This document shows, piece by piece, positions 33,090 through 45,480 of a DNA stretch of 64,000 bases. Below the pieces are notes generated by a model, which was not told the DNA's origin, ran no database searches, and saw nothing but the letters and a program-made list of their open reading frames with translations. The translations under genes and the position numbers were made by a program. Numbering within the stretch: the stretch's first letter is position 1; each line of letters opens with the position of its first letter. Source of the DNA: Aspidiotus rigidus (lineage: Eukaryota > Arthropoda > Insecta > Hemiptera > Diaspididae); contig JAVHKY010000025.1 of the NCBI GenBank assembly GCA_035079385.1, forward strand, positions 18,574,501-18,638,500. The letters run 5' to 3'.

Positions 33090-36000
33090 AAAAAAACGCA
33101 GAATGCAGAATGCAAAATTTAGGGAGTTATAATGATTTGAAAATCAGCAGTTACATGGTGCCTCACGGGGCTAATTTTCAAACTTGAATATTTCGAAACT
33201 CAAAAACCTCACTCGAATCAGGAACTGTAAAGATGGATGATGACAGGGGCGCACCTAAGAGACAGGCTTTCCTTGAGTTCCAAAAATGTTGGATAAATTA
33301 TTACCGTTACAATTTAATTTTGATATTCCTGAAGGCTGGAGTTTCGCTTTGAATATGCGTACCGACATCGCAAGACGAAAATAAAGTCACGAGTGACCTT
33401 GACTTTCTTGTAAAAATTGCAAACTTTCTCCAGGTGGAGTGCAGAGGCTGAATGACTTATGAACCTATATTAGGCTACATACGTGTATTTTAGGCAATAA
33501 GAAAGAGGGGAGGATGGTGTCATACTATTGTTTAGTAAGCTATCAAACAATTTCTACATAGAAGTCGACAATTTGATGGGTCGGTAAATCGAAGTTTTGG
33601 AAATTAAAATTCCGGCTCCGCTCGTGGATCTTCGAACGAATAAAATGGATTAATTACGACACGTTCCGTCCTGTTCATACTATCACAGAAGAAAGCGGTA
33701 CTTTGTATAATGTCCTTCTAAAGACAATAAAATGAGACAAGTGGAATAGTTTGTGTAAGATATGTTGACAGATGAGAACTGGAAGGACCGGATCGAAAGG
33801 AATTGCGCTTCCTACAACGGTATCAGACGTAACCCCAATGATGCCATCTTTGGTATACCGCTAAAAAATTAAATTAGCGGATCTAGTTTGAGTGAGGACA
33901 CGTCTCAGTCAACAGAAATGAATAAAAAATTATCGAACCCACAGGGAAGATACAAGAAATACCCCAACAGAAAAGTCTTGAACAGAGAGATCAGGAAGAT
34001 GTGAGTGAGAAGCGTCAGATAGGAAGACGAAGGAAGAGAGTCAGAGAACTTGGGGGTTATTATGACGAGGGACAAGTAGGGGCTGCAACTCAATTATAGA
34101 TAGCAGAATGATGACTCTGCTCAGGGCATAATTTGTGACAGGGGGGTACAAAAAAAGAGAAAGTTATACGGACGAGAAGGCAGAACGTGCTGTGGTTAAT
34201 TTATTTCGCAGCTGTTGAAAGAACCACAACGCGAAGATGCAATTCTAGAACATGCGTCGTATGCGTTTTCTTGATTACCCAAAACCCAAATTTTACCGTA
34301 CAGTCATTTCCAAGATTCTACATCGTATTGTGGTCAATTTTTTCGCCCATTGAGCGATTTCGGTGATTAAGCCTAACATGTACTTGAGGTATGAGTCGTA
34401 CGGCAATGCTGTTCATACGTAAGCTACGAGAGTCTAACTGATATCAGCTGATTGAAATAAATTATTAATGAGAGGAATAATTCATTCGGGATCCATTAAT
34501 AAAAGTTCAGATGATGGATCCTACCAGCTGCTTTCGTACTCAGAAAAATCTGTGATGGAAAATTACGTAAAATTATTACACACTTCTTTTTTTACGTTTT
34601 CATACTATTCATAGTATTCACTAGAAATACAGTACTTATGTAAATTTGCACTGTACACTCCTACCTTCCCTATCTCCGTAGGCTAATGCATATTTTCACA
34701 ATATTGAATAGATCTGCTCAGACATGTTCAACAAATTCCGCAAGATTGATACTGTACGAGACTAGCAAGTTCTGTCCTTCTTTGCCGAACTCTTTGATAT
34801 TCTCAACACAAAATTTTGAAGAATCGCTTTGCTAGATACTTGGAAGTATCATTCAAAACTTTACAAGGTCAAGGAACGAGAATATTAAATCTCGAGAGTA
34901 ATATTTTACGAAACTGAAAATCAAGTGACTCTTTAAGGCAGTTGACCTCATCAAAAATAGTGGTTACGGTACGACGCTACGCGACGTCTGAATAAATAAA
35001 TCCTTTGAAAAGTTTTGAAGCACTTTTTTCGGGGGAATACTCATGATACTGATTATTGTTCAGTTTCTCGAAGAGCATAATTTTTTGAAATTCGATACTA
35101 CCGACCATTTTAAATCTTAGTTCATTCTTTTTGTTATAAGCCCCACACGTATGCGGTAAAATACTATTTTATAGCAGGTCCTTGAAATAAGAAAAAAGGC
35201 GCACGATACGAGGTTTCAAAATTTTTATCAATCCGCGAGAAGCATTGTCGATAAATAGAGGACATCAAAAAGATTTCGCGCCAGGGAATAGACGACATCA
35301 GAATCAACTTTTTGAAGCAATAAAACGAATCCTATTCGAAGTAATTAAAACTAGTTCGCAAAAAATTTTTCCCGAATAAATGTCCACAGATAAGTTTCCA
35401 TTTTTTGATGCAGATACCGAATGTCAAAGTCGCGAAATCGAGCGACAGAAATTTGATGACAGAATCCGCATCTCTGATACTCCGCGGCTACCCGATATGA
35501 AACTTCTCCATCATATGAATGTCGTCTTTCGTTAATTTAAAATGAAAATTTCAAATTATGCCAATTTCTCGCTCCATATCTACCAACAATTTTATTGCAT
35601 GCCGCATTGTACAATATCTCGCTCGCATCGTTTAATACTGCTAAAAGCGATTATTATTACGTGATTAAGCGTATTTTGGCTCTGCTTTTTAGAGACGAAA
35701 TTCTATTCTGCGGTGTACGCAAAAATGCGGCAATATCGTCAAGTACTTGGAGACTTTTATGAAAACGAAAAAAATAGAATTATACCTTAAAGTCAACTAC
35801 TTACGTCTTTCGAGTGCGGAAGGGAAACCAAATTATTAGCGATAATTACCGAAAGAAAAATTCATTTTCTTAACTTGTTATAACGAGTCGACAAATCAGC
35901 GCAATATGCGATCTCGATTTCGATCTTCATCAGGCGACTAACGTATTGTGGCGGGCGTTGACATAGACTTTAAATTTGAATAATGAATAGAATAATTGCA

Positions 36001-36293
36001 GGTTAATGAGTCACAGCACCAGACGCAATCATCTGTGCACCCAGTATTTTAGTAATAAATTCGATGTCGAGCTGATAATGTTCATTATAGCAATTTATGA
36101 GAATTCTCATCTCTTCAACTATACAATTTACTTGATTTCTTTCGATTTTCGGATTTACGAAGATGATTTTGTTTCACAGTACAAGTGGGTTGAAAAACGA
36201 AAAATTTCTATCATAATTTTTAAGCAAACAAAAGGTTAACCGCAGTGTCTTTATTACGTATGCGGCAAGTCGTAGAACGCGCTCAACCAACTA
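33090..36293. other. No gene recognised
   Basis: AT-rich. A minus-strand 62-codon frame at 33905-34093 has weak LINE-tail flavour but no motif I would trust. From 34200 to 36240 the sequence looks single-copy and CpG-containing, with no domain. Confidence 0.4.
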
Positions 36294-36412
36294 AGGGTCA
36301 GTTTTACCAACGACGCCAAAAGTAGCGTGAAAGGTTAATGTTCGATTTAGCCAATCAAGCGCCCAAATTTGGGCAATGACACTCGGATTAGCACTTCGGT
36401 AAAACTGGCCCT
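36294..36412. mobile_element. 119-bp MITE with AGGGTCAGTTTTACC tips
   Basis: AGGGTCAGTTTTACC (36294-36308) and inverted GGTAAAACTGGCCCT (36398-36412) differ at one base; the inner GCCCAAATTTGGGC is a further palindrome. No clear target-site duplication. Superfamily not assigned. Confidence 0.65.
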
Positions 36413-39040
36413 GTAAACGTGTTCTACCATCATTGATCATAATTGTGCGTTCCACCAACATTTGCATTGTTATAGTAAACGTTCTAGGCGCTTACACATA
36501 CTGGCGAGAATAAATGGCCCTTGAGTTTTCGGATTTCGCAGGGGAAGCATTATCGTTAGGGCGTCGTTGAAGAAAACAGTGAGGATACCATCATAGGGGA
36601 ATGTGACCGCGAATCTGTCATACATCCCGAGGAATGGTCGACGTACCACTCGCTGACAGCCGCAGGATACAGACATTAAACGGTAAATCATCAGGAGAAC
36701 TACATCGACCTTGCCACCATCGCACGTTCGTAGTTTGATGCCAAGATTACTATCTTGAAGAAAAACAGGAGAGTCCCCCTCGACTTGCTTTCATGTCACG
36801 TGGACCACTATCGCTGGCTGACAAGGAGGAGAAGCCAAACTATTAAATAGCATTTCTAGAATATCAGACCGACATTTACGTGATGGCTTCATATTTGACA
36901 ATAATTCCCGACAAAACCCTTTCCGGGTTACTTTCTGAAAGAAGCGTAAGCCGACCTCTTCGTCAATAGGCTTGTTATACTCCTCCGCCCATGCTTATTT
37001 TCGAACGAATTTCAGTTCATTTTTCGACCAATAGCAGACTTTAAACGTTGTATTTTCATTTATATAATAGTTGATACCACCACACATTTAGCGTTAAACG
37101 AAAAATCACAAGAATACTTTTTTCTTCTAAATGTTACTAGAATTATTTTTATACTGAGGTATTTGCCTTCTGAACTCAAATCGAGAAAAGTGATAAATTT
37201 GACTTCTTTTGAGGAGGGTCTGAAGAGGGTGATAATGATGGATTTTTATCATATAATGCTTTTTAGCAAAAAATAACTTTTGATAGATAGTAATTTACTA
37301 GCCTATCCTCCAATTTATGAAGAGCAGCGCATCCCAGGATGAGAAGAATTCCTCGAGGAGCACTAGGAATACCGAGTTGAGCTAATTGTTACGACCGGGA
37401 ATCGTTACGAAAACTTGAGCGAGTTCGAAGAATTTCAAATATGTCCTTAATCTCATTTTAAACGACAGAGACAATGACACATTTGCCATAGAAACGACTC
37501 CTCTGACCACATCTTCTTCTTGCAGACCTGTTATGATCTTCTACCACCCACAACTCGAATAACTTCGAGTCGTTTGTCCAGATTTCAACTCTCCCTTTTG
37601 TCTCAGCCTTCTTCCATGAGTTTTTCAGTCTTGAGATTAAATAGAATTTCGACGTTTGCGCTAAAAACTTCATCATTTTGAAAGAATGAGAATTGAAAAA
37701 ATAGTGATGGAATTCTAACTATTGTATATGATTCAGGATCCAACGTGAGCGGCCTCTTTCAGCATTTGCTCCTGCAAAAGAAGCGACTATCAGTGCTGTC
37801 ATAGAGTGAAAGCATGAAAGGGAATGTTATACCCAACCTAACAGGTCACATAGTATCTTATAGTGCCGAGATCCAAGGCGTACCTCAAAGTTAACATACT
37901 TCCCCCACCTTGGTCTATACACTACAAGACGCCACAATAATCTTAAAAGGGAACTATTCACGATTATTAATGAGAGTTACTGTTATCAAATGCTTTTTGT
38001 AGGACTAACCAAATATTGTGGCAGGAGAATCGAATGAGAATGACAAATTTACGACAGTTTTAGCAATTTGAAGATTTCAATATTGAATTTATTACACTGA
38101 GAACGGAATTCAACTTAGTACTTACACAATGAGATTCTGTGACAAGAATAAATCGAAAATTCGATATACAGCGATGAATCTCATCATAATTCAGAGAAAG
38201 GCATACCACCAGCAAAGTGATCAACTAGTTCCAATCGTGGCTTGGACGAGGAGGAATGGAAATTTAATAAATTTTCCAATTTCTTAGATCGGCTTAATAA
38301 AGCAGGTAGTAAAATTACCCACGATAACATCAGTGGTCCTCCCAATCGCCATCAAAATGGTAGAGGACTGCGAATCGTGTTACAAGAGAAGCGTCCCAAG
38401 GTTTTACAAAAAAGTGTTCATCAATTAAGGTAGGCCCAAGTCTCGAAGTTCAAGAAAATGAATCCTGGCACCTAAAGCGTGGGACATGGTCTGAAAGCTA
38501 GTCCAAGATTCCAGAAGCTTATGCGCTACAAAGGCCAAACTACCCGGTAACACAGGGTAATCCGACTTCTTGAAGTAGGTAATTCCAAACTTCATCAGCA
38601 TAGAAGCTTTTGGCACAAAAACAATTGTTATCAGCGAGTAGTAAGGCTACTCGTACCAAAACGTTCAAATACTACATACAAGAAAAAACGACTGAAAATA
38701 AAAAGTTTCAACTTCAAAGCAATAATAATAAGTGACGGAAAGGGGATTTGAGAAAATATTTCGATTTTTAAGCTGTGAATACGTAAGAATATTATTAATT
38801 CCGCATTAACAATAACGAGGCGTGAAGCAACATAATATTGAAGCTGTTTAATTCAAGCATGCGTTAAAACAAAATAGGAAACATGTAAACCAAATATAGA
38901 AGCTGTTCGCAAAACGAAGCCCGGTTCTTAGATTGATCGACCTTAATTATAAGATTTTGTGAATTGTAGTTTATTTCAGGCTGAGAATCTTCAAATTAAG
39001 AATCTCTCATTGGTTAATTGATTGACAAGTAAATAGATTA
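36413..39040. other. No gene recognised
   Basis: Frames at 36470-36691 (-), 37458-37676 (-), 38242-38433 (+) and 38425-38616 (-) show no domain. A short Trp/Lys-rich frame at 38242 (DEEEWKFNKFSNFLDRL) is helix-prone and may be old gag-like sequence, but evidence is weak. Confidence 0.35.
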
Positions 39041-39300
39041 CGACTTCCTTAACGAAGTTGAACGATGAAGGCAGGAAACGTGTTCTGTGGGTTGAATTGA
39101 TTTTGGTATTGAGAATTCAAATCGAAATCTTGAAGATTCGTATAAGTTTTACTGAGTCCCTTGTATCACGGTGCACGTAGCTTGAAAGTAAGAATTTTTC
39201 GAAGTCCCCCTCCCATCATACATAGCTCCAGAATCGACATTTTTCTTCAGTTTCTCACCTATCATACGATACTGTAGCTCGAGACCAAGTCCCCTATTTA
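39041..39300. repeat. Partial foldback-family copy
   Basis: CGACTTCCTTAACGAAGTTG at 39041 and TTTTGGTATTGAGAATTCAA match the arm of the element at 39501. Two degenerate core units follow (GAAGTCCCCCTCCCATCATA, CATAGCTCCAGAATCGACAT). Confidence 0.55.
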
Positions 39301-39500
39301 TACAAGTTAAAGGCGTGACGTCATTAATGAACTTAGATGGTTACAAGGATATAGAGGAAGGAACTTGAAAACATAATGGGGAAAGGCGTAACCTTACGTT
39401 ATCCCCACAGTTGGATCATTCGTCTTCTTCTTCTATCACGTATATTTGATTTGGTTTGGAAAATTTGAACTCTACCCCTACGGCGGGGATCACGATGAAG

Positions 39501-40114
39501 AACGACGGCTTCCTTAACGAAGTTAAACGAGGAACGCGGGGAACCTGTTTTATGAGTCAAATGGGACTTGGTATTGAAAATTCAAGGAAGCCTAGACCTA
39601 CTGTAAGCCTAGTATAGTTTGAGAATCTAAATTTTTCTCGAATCTCCAGCTATATATGATAACTCGAGAGTTGAAATTTTTCCAAGTCCCCCTCCTATTA
39701 TATAAAGCTTGAGAGTCGAAATTTTTCTAAGTCTCTCTCCTATCATATATGGGGGACTTAGAAAAATTTCGTCTCTCGAGCCATATATGATAGGAGAGGG
39801 ACTTAGAAAAATTTCGACTCTCGAGCCATATATGATAGGAGGGGGACTTGGAAAAATTTCGACTCTCGAGCTATATATGATATGAAAGGGACTTGGAAAA
39901 ATTTCAACTCTCGAGCTATCATACATAGCTGGAGATTCGAGAAAAATTTAGACTCTCAAACTATATTATACTAGGCTTATAGTAGGTCTAGGCCTTCTTA
40001 ATACTAGCTTCATCGAGGTCTAGGCTTCCTTGAATTTTCAATACCATATCCCATTTGACTCATAAAACAGGTTCCCTGCGTTCCTCGTTTAACTTCGTTA
40101 AGGAAGCCGTCGTT
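39501..40114. mobile_element. Foldback-family element, copy 3, with ~170-bp inverted arms
   Basis: The left arm 39501-39660 (AACGACGGCTTCCTTAACGA, GAACCTGTTTTATGAGTCAA, GGTATTGAAAATTCAAGG, TAAGCCTAGTATA, ATTTTTCTCGAATCTCCAGC) is repeated inverted at 39928-40114 with over 90% likeness in the outer 110 bp; the right arm has about 25 bp more in its inner part. Between them are about six ~50-bp units, inverted around 39750 (TCTCTCCTATCATATATGGG). The whole 614-bp element can fold on itself. The 99-codon minus frame at 39627-39926 is a repeat translation (SSRVEIFPSP). Confidence 0.8.
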
Positions 40115-40450
40115 TTACCGACTTTTCGTAGAAAAGCGAGTATTACACCCGTCACAGTTGTGGCAGAAAGGGGGGAAATGAACTTTCTCGACGTTTTAGA
40201 GGTCATAGATCAACGCTACGTCATTAAAAAAATTTCAGGTTTCCTTATTTATATATATACATATATATATGGATCAAAATTTGTCCGGACTTCTCCTCCG
40301 AGACTACTGGATGGATTTTCTTGAAACTTGGCTACGTTGTGGTGTTATATCTGAAGTTGTGCACCTGCATGTTTTTTGACGATCGGATCAGTAGTTCTCC
40401 AGATATACCCAATTTTAAAAAAAATTCCCCACTCCTATAACTCTGATATG
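40113..40450 (-). repeat. Microsatellite-bearing element, inverted copy
   Basis: On the minus strand, in the same order as 30.34-30.92 kb: a 168-bp-unit homologue (GCAGGTGCACAACTTCAG, AAATCCAT, GTCTCGGAGGAG), a short (TA)-rich core at 40240-40272, then GGAAACCTGAAATTTTTTT, CTAAAACGTCGAGAAAGTTC, GGGTGTAATACTCGCTTTTC and AAAAGTCGGTAAAA. Its end touches the foldback element at 40114. Confidence 0.75.
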
Positions 40451-41452
40451 GTTTGTTCAATTTTTTTCAAATGTTGATATATTGTAATTTACATGTCTAA
40501 AAATGTAATTATTGTGAACTTTTGGTGTTGATACGATGTTTGGTTCGTGAGAAATCTCAAATTGAAGCGTGAACTAATTTGATGAAATTTGCAAATATTC
40601 GAGCTACTACTATTTTGTAGTACTAAACTTCAGGTAGTTGCTTTCGTCATCAAAAGCGAAGGGTAACCTTTGGTTAGGTACGTAGATTGTCAGTGTAGTT
40701 GTAGCTAGTTTTATTCATTTTTTGGGTTACCTGTTCACACACGTAAGGATACGCTCTTTATGAATGAATTTTAAGTATGTGTTGAGTTTCTCATGAATGA
40801 ATGTTATGTAAGGATATGCTATAGTATTGGTGAGCAATCTTTTGCGTACGTATAATCTTTCATGTTTCATTTTATTTCTTTTCTTTTAATCTTTTTTTCA
40901 ATTAATGAGCTAATAAGAACCTGTCATAAGCTTGGTGTTGTTAGTTCAGATGTGGGAGAGGGAATGAGAGCATGAGAGAAGCATAAGATGAGGGATAAGA
41001 AGTGTATGTGTGTGAGTCTAGGGTGACTGATTCTGTGGCTAACCCTTACTCACACTCTGTGGCAAAAACATGAGACTACGCGAGGTACACAACTTAATTT
41101 TCAATAACACTTTAATTTCAACATCAAATTCTTTTGAAATACTCCGGTTTAAGGTGGGGCGTATAATGACGCGATGTTCTTGCTCCCATGCTTGCAAAAT
41201 GGGGTGGGGCGGTTGCTATTGCATAACTCTTTTGAGTTTTCATCCATAAGTGTGCGCTTTTAATTCTCTTAAAGATAACATTTTTCAAGGAAAAAGCTTT
41301 TTATAAGTACGTGCAAGGACGACACAGTTTTGTAAATAAAAAGAGGCTTTTCCCGCCTCTTTTTATTTTCAATCACATTTTTCGGTTATTCTCTCATAGA
41401 TTGCGACGAGAGCGTGAATACAAATTATGATTGCATGAAGAGAAGAGCAGCT
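40451..41452. other. No gene recognised
   Basis: AT-rich. A perfect 14-bp hairpin AAATAAAAAGAGGC / GCCTCTTTTTATTT lies at 41334-41368. A segment near 40955-41025 (GAATGAGAGCATGAGAGAAG, GTGTGTGAGTCTA) is loosely repeated at 41860-41945. Confidence 0.4.
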
Positions 41453-42260
41453 GGAAATAACATAGAATGATGCTCGGGAATTGGAGATGATCAAGAATGA
41501 ATTATGAGTAGAGGGGTGAGAGATGGTGAGGATATATGTAAGCCTCATTGAGAGAACGATTTATAGAATAAGTTGGAGTTATGAAGAAAGGACTTAAGCG
41601 AAATGATGACTTGTAGGCAGAGGTAAAAATTATTTCATTTTTTTAATTTACATTTAGATTTCTTTTAAATTGACGAGTTACTAAGAGAGTGGGAGCTCAG
41701 TGGTTTTGAAAAGTGAAGATGTGGAAAAATAAATTTAGTTGTTGGAAGAATTGAAAGATGTTGACAACAAATAGAGAGTCATCTGATAGTGCTTCTATGT
41801 GATTGTGAGGGATAAGTCAGGAGTTCGGGAGTAAAACTAATTTGGGACAGGAAAAGATATTTTGAATGAGGGAGCTATCAGAATCGCAATGAGAGCATAA
41901 AAAAAGGATATAAGTGATGAGATGGGTGTGTGTGTGAGTCTACAACAACCAACATTAAAAGATACTTGAGAATCGGAGATGATCAAGAATGAATCGATAC
42001 GTTCTTCTAATTTATGGTTATTTATATTACCAAGAAGAGTGTACACCCGAAGGTGTAGCAAATTATATTGAACCACAAGAGAAACAGCCGCTAAACGTTT
42101 TCGGTTAAACAACCATCATCGGAGCGTAAACGAAAGCGACTCTATTAGAGAGGCAAGAGATGGTGAGGATGTGTGTATCTTATTGAGAAAACGATTCATT
42201 GAATAAATTTGAGTACTAGAGTTAAAGTTTAAGCAAAAAACTTGATTGTAGATACAGGTG
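41453..42260 (+). repeat. Direct repeat pair, second copy split by a PLE fragment
   Basis: 41455-41640 (GGAGATGATCAAGAATGAAT, GAGATGGTGAGGATATATGT, TTGAGAGAACGATTTATAGA) recurs as 41970-41994 plus 42145-42260. The second copy is interrupted exactly after GATCAAGAATGAAT by about 150 bp. Confidence 0.65.
41995..42144 (-). mobile_element. PLE 3'-end fragment with ribozyme-like core
   Basis: Minus strand: CCGATGATGG, stem GGTT/AACC with loop GTTT (42103-42114), then GAAAACG. This is the PLE end pattern seen at 10.3 and 12.9 kb. The fragment sits as an insertion in a repeat whose uninterrupted copy is at 41.45 kb. The downstream minus frame includes LHLRVYTLLGNINN. Confidence 0.5.
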
Positions 42261-42294
42261 AAAAGTCGTGTGTTGCTTACGCAGCGCGTAAGCA

Positions 42295-42512
42295 TTTTTT
42301 TCTATGTCCCCTTCCTATATCATTATATAGCTCGAGGTCGAACTTTTTCTAAGGCCCCCTCCTATCATATATAGCTCGAGAATCGGAATTTTCTCAAGTC
42401 CCTCTCCTACCATATATGGCTCGAGAGTCGACATGTTTCTAAGTTTTTCGCTGGACGGCGCACGGCAAATTTCTCAAAAAGCCCCCATTAAAACAGGTTC
42501 CCTGTTAAAATC
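42295..42512. repeat. Foldback-family fragment
   Basis: Three to four core units (GTCCCCTTCCTATATCATTA, TATATAGCTCGAGAATCGG) followed by GGACGGCGCACGGCAAATTT and AAACAGGTTCCCTGTTAAAA, the same right end as at 13390-13445. Confidence 0.65.
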
Positions 42513-44799
42513 ACTGTTCTTGCTCAATAATAATAACCATCAGGCGCATAGATATTGGGAAGGAGAGGGAGCTTAAGGGTTGAAACCACGATTTTCTCTT
42601 CTCTCCATAAAAAGATTGACAAAACGCTATAATTAGATATAAGATGTAAAACCCCGGAGAATTTTGTGTGTCCACACCATTAATAGAAATAGAGTCCATC
42701 TGTGGTGCACTCACAAGCTCATATTTCAATCAGACGCTATCTTTTTAACGCCATTCAATTCATGGTTGTTTCCTAATCATTGCCACGACTACAGGTGGTT
42801 TGCAACCAACTTTCTCATCAGCTCTCAGAAGAAAAACAAAGAAAATTCAACCTCTTTCATTTCTTGATTCGACATTAATTATGCGTCCATGTTGTGTGAA
42901 AATAACAAAAAGTTCCTCTATCCTCCCAGCAGAGGTGGAAATACAGTTGCCAAGAATAAGAGAATTCGTAATGAACGAAATTTAATGGGCAAGTGTCAAA
43001 TTAAACGAAGAGCGATTACTCATTCCGTGAGGCTCAATGAAGGAGAGTAGTTTATTCTCCTTCACTCTCGGATATCATTATTATTGTTGTTGTAAGATTT
43101 CTGAAGGTTGCTTCTTGTAGAAGTTTATATTTTCCTATATTAACGATATCAGAAAGTTTTGCCTGGATGAGAATCAAATCAGAACACCGTTCGAGCTTTG
43201 CTGACAACACAGAGGCTCAAAATTTTTCGCCAACTGACAAGGGAAAAGGCTCACAAGGCGATCATTAAAAAAAGGTTGAAATCCACTTTCTACACGGCTA
43301 ATCCGATTTGCGTCTCTTGCGGTGTATGAGGAATAAATTTTTGACTACGAATATTGTAAGAAATTGAATATTCACTTCCTTGTTCATATTGTATAAATTC
43401 TAAGAAAGCCTTTGAAGCGTAACCTTCGTTTACGCGAAACCGACGCAACAGCAGATTATTCATCGTTCGTATTTTTTTCTCTCTCTTACTTCTGTCTTTT
43501 CTAAATACCAATAAATTTTCCACGCGTTCTTCTTTTTCCGTTCTAACCGTAGGGCGAACTTTAATTCAACTAAGTACGAAATAGGTACTACCTCTTGATA
43601 TTTGAAAATCAAACACAGATATAAAAATTGGGTCATACGCGTATCGTATTGTCCGTTTTCGTTAATTTATCACTCTTGTTTTTTAGGTTTTTTTTTTTTG
43701 TTTTTCTCTCTCCCGTCTCATCTTTAATACGCGAATACACATCCCTGTATGTGAGTACACAAAAGATAACCATTTTGCACATTGTGTACGGGTGTGTAAG
43801 TTCTTTCAAACAGATCTTAAAAATTGCTGCGGCGATACCTACGGATATTGCTTATTTTTGTAATATAAATATAATCTGGTATAAAAACCGATGTAATTAA
43901 ATTAAATTTATAGAGCGAGCGACCTAAACCTCCGATATTGATTACATTTTTCGAGCGCCGAGCGTTTGTTTCTTTAAAATAAATGGCGAACTCGATAGTA
44001 AATTTATGAGACGGTACCACGCGGTAGGGAGTTGCGATTTTGGTGATGCAGTGGCAAATATTTCTTCATTTCGACATTGACTGCTCTTCTTTTTTTTTTT
44101 CTCTCTTTCCTTCTGTCTCACCTTCTTATTTACACGCGAAAGCTTGCACCATCTTGTGAAATAGAATAATCGCTCGACATCGTGTTCGTTTATTAATTTT
44201 GAAAAAATTTCCCCCTCGATCGCAAAATACACTCCGCTAAAGGCACGTATAATTATTGAAGTATACGTAGAACTGCGAGCGCGAAATTAAATTTCGAATA
44301 TTCTTTTCATTTCGTTCGCTCTGAGTGCGATCACTTCGTGAAGGCTACGGATGAATGCCAACGAAAAAGATGTATGGGTATTTAATTCGTAGCTATAGTT
44401 CATCGAATCGAAACTTTCAACTTTTGAATGGATACCGAGTACGAAGAGACAGGAAGTGGAGAAAAATCGCGTGGTTTGATTCTATCAAAGTTATGCCCAC
44501 ACACGAGCTCATCGGGTTCTTTTGATGGAACATCATCAGATGAATAAGAAATTTCGAATACCTAATCTTTCATCTATGCTGCAAAAATATTTTGTAAATA
44601 TAGGTATTCATCGTTTACAATCATGAGTTCCTTTGCTATTACCGTACATGAAACGTGTTTTGTATTCCTAACTACTCTCATCGTATTCATGACTTATTTT
44701 AATTATTTTACAGTACAAGCAGCAATCTTTGCAACTTGTGTAAGACCCCATCAAGCTATAGGACCTTACCGGAGCTAAGTCCAAAAATAATTACCTGTC
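42513..44799. other. No gene recognised
   Basis: Many short frames with no domain (42511-42985, 43290-43523, 43628-43900, 43817-44232). CpG-containing, T-rich tracts at 43680 and 44090. Confidence 0.4.
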
Positions 44800-45480
44800 A
44801 AAATGCCCGAACAGCCTGCTCTTGGTGGGTGGAACCGACTTCAAGACACCTTCAGCCAATCATGTAGAACTGTAAAAGTCAGGGTTGAGTCTCTTCCCGC
44901 CTTAACCTACATCATAATCAAATATTTCAGTGCACAGGTATCCTCACTGCCAAAATGCAGTCATCAGTCCCTTCAGCGGGACAGCTCACTGTAAAGAAAC
45001 CACTGAGCTATTCACCAACGGGCTACAGCGACATCCCACCAACTGTAGTGTCTCAACAAGGAGGAACCTAAACGCTCCTACCCTAACCAAGATTGGCCGG
45101 CCTCAGCTTCGGATCTACGTTTTCGGCTCCCGGCCCCAGCTCAACCGGCATCCCACCTGTCAGCTGAGAACCTACCGTCTGATTTGTGCTACACACTCAC
45201 CAGCACGGTACCCATAAAACAATACTCCCTCAGGAGTCTTCTCCAGCATCTCACCAGAGGATAAACTAGAAACCAATACCGTCAACACGGTCCACCACTT
45301 GGGCCATCTTCAACCACGTTGAAGACTAACAGATCCACGACCTGCCCCACTTCACAGACAAGACTCGTCCTCCACTCAAATTTGATCCACAGGTGCGCTT
45401 TTGCGCTTCATCTGGTCAACCTCTTCTTGACCCCTGTAGAAAATCCCAAATTAACCACTGCGTACTAAACGCTCAACCAG
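44800..45480 (+). other. GC-richer block, possible old coding or LINE ORF1 relic
   Basis: Several overlapping frames rich in Pro, Ser, Thr and Arg (for example VPSAGQLTVKKPLSYSP near 44970, and SASDLRFRLPAPAQPAS near 45110 in another frame). Composition differs from the neighbours, and Pro/Ser/Thr-rich ORF1 is typical of some Jockey LINEs, but no zinc knuckle is visible. No confident call. Confidence 0.25.

Noticed and set aside
33905..34093. Minus frame considered as another LINE tail
   Set aside because: Only vague hydrophobic similarity; no Cys motif or RNase H signature.
39627..39926. Minus-strand 99-codon frame with SSRVEIFPSP repeats
   Set aside because: Repeat translation inside the inverted foldback core.
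41334..41368. Perfect hairpin considered as a bacterial-type terminator
   Set aside because: The window is eukaryotic; the hairpin is A/T-flanked without a gene upstream, so a terminator role is unsupported.
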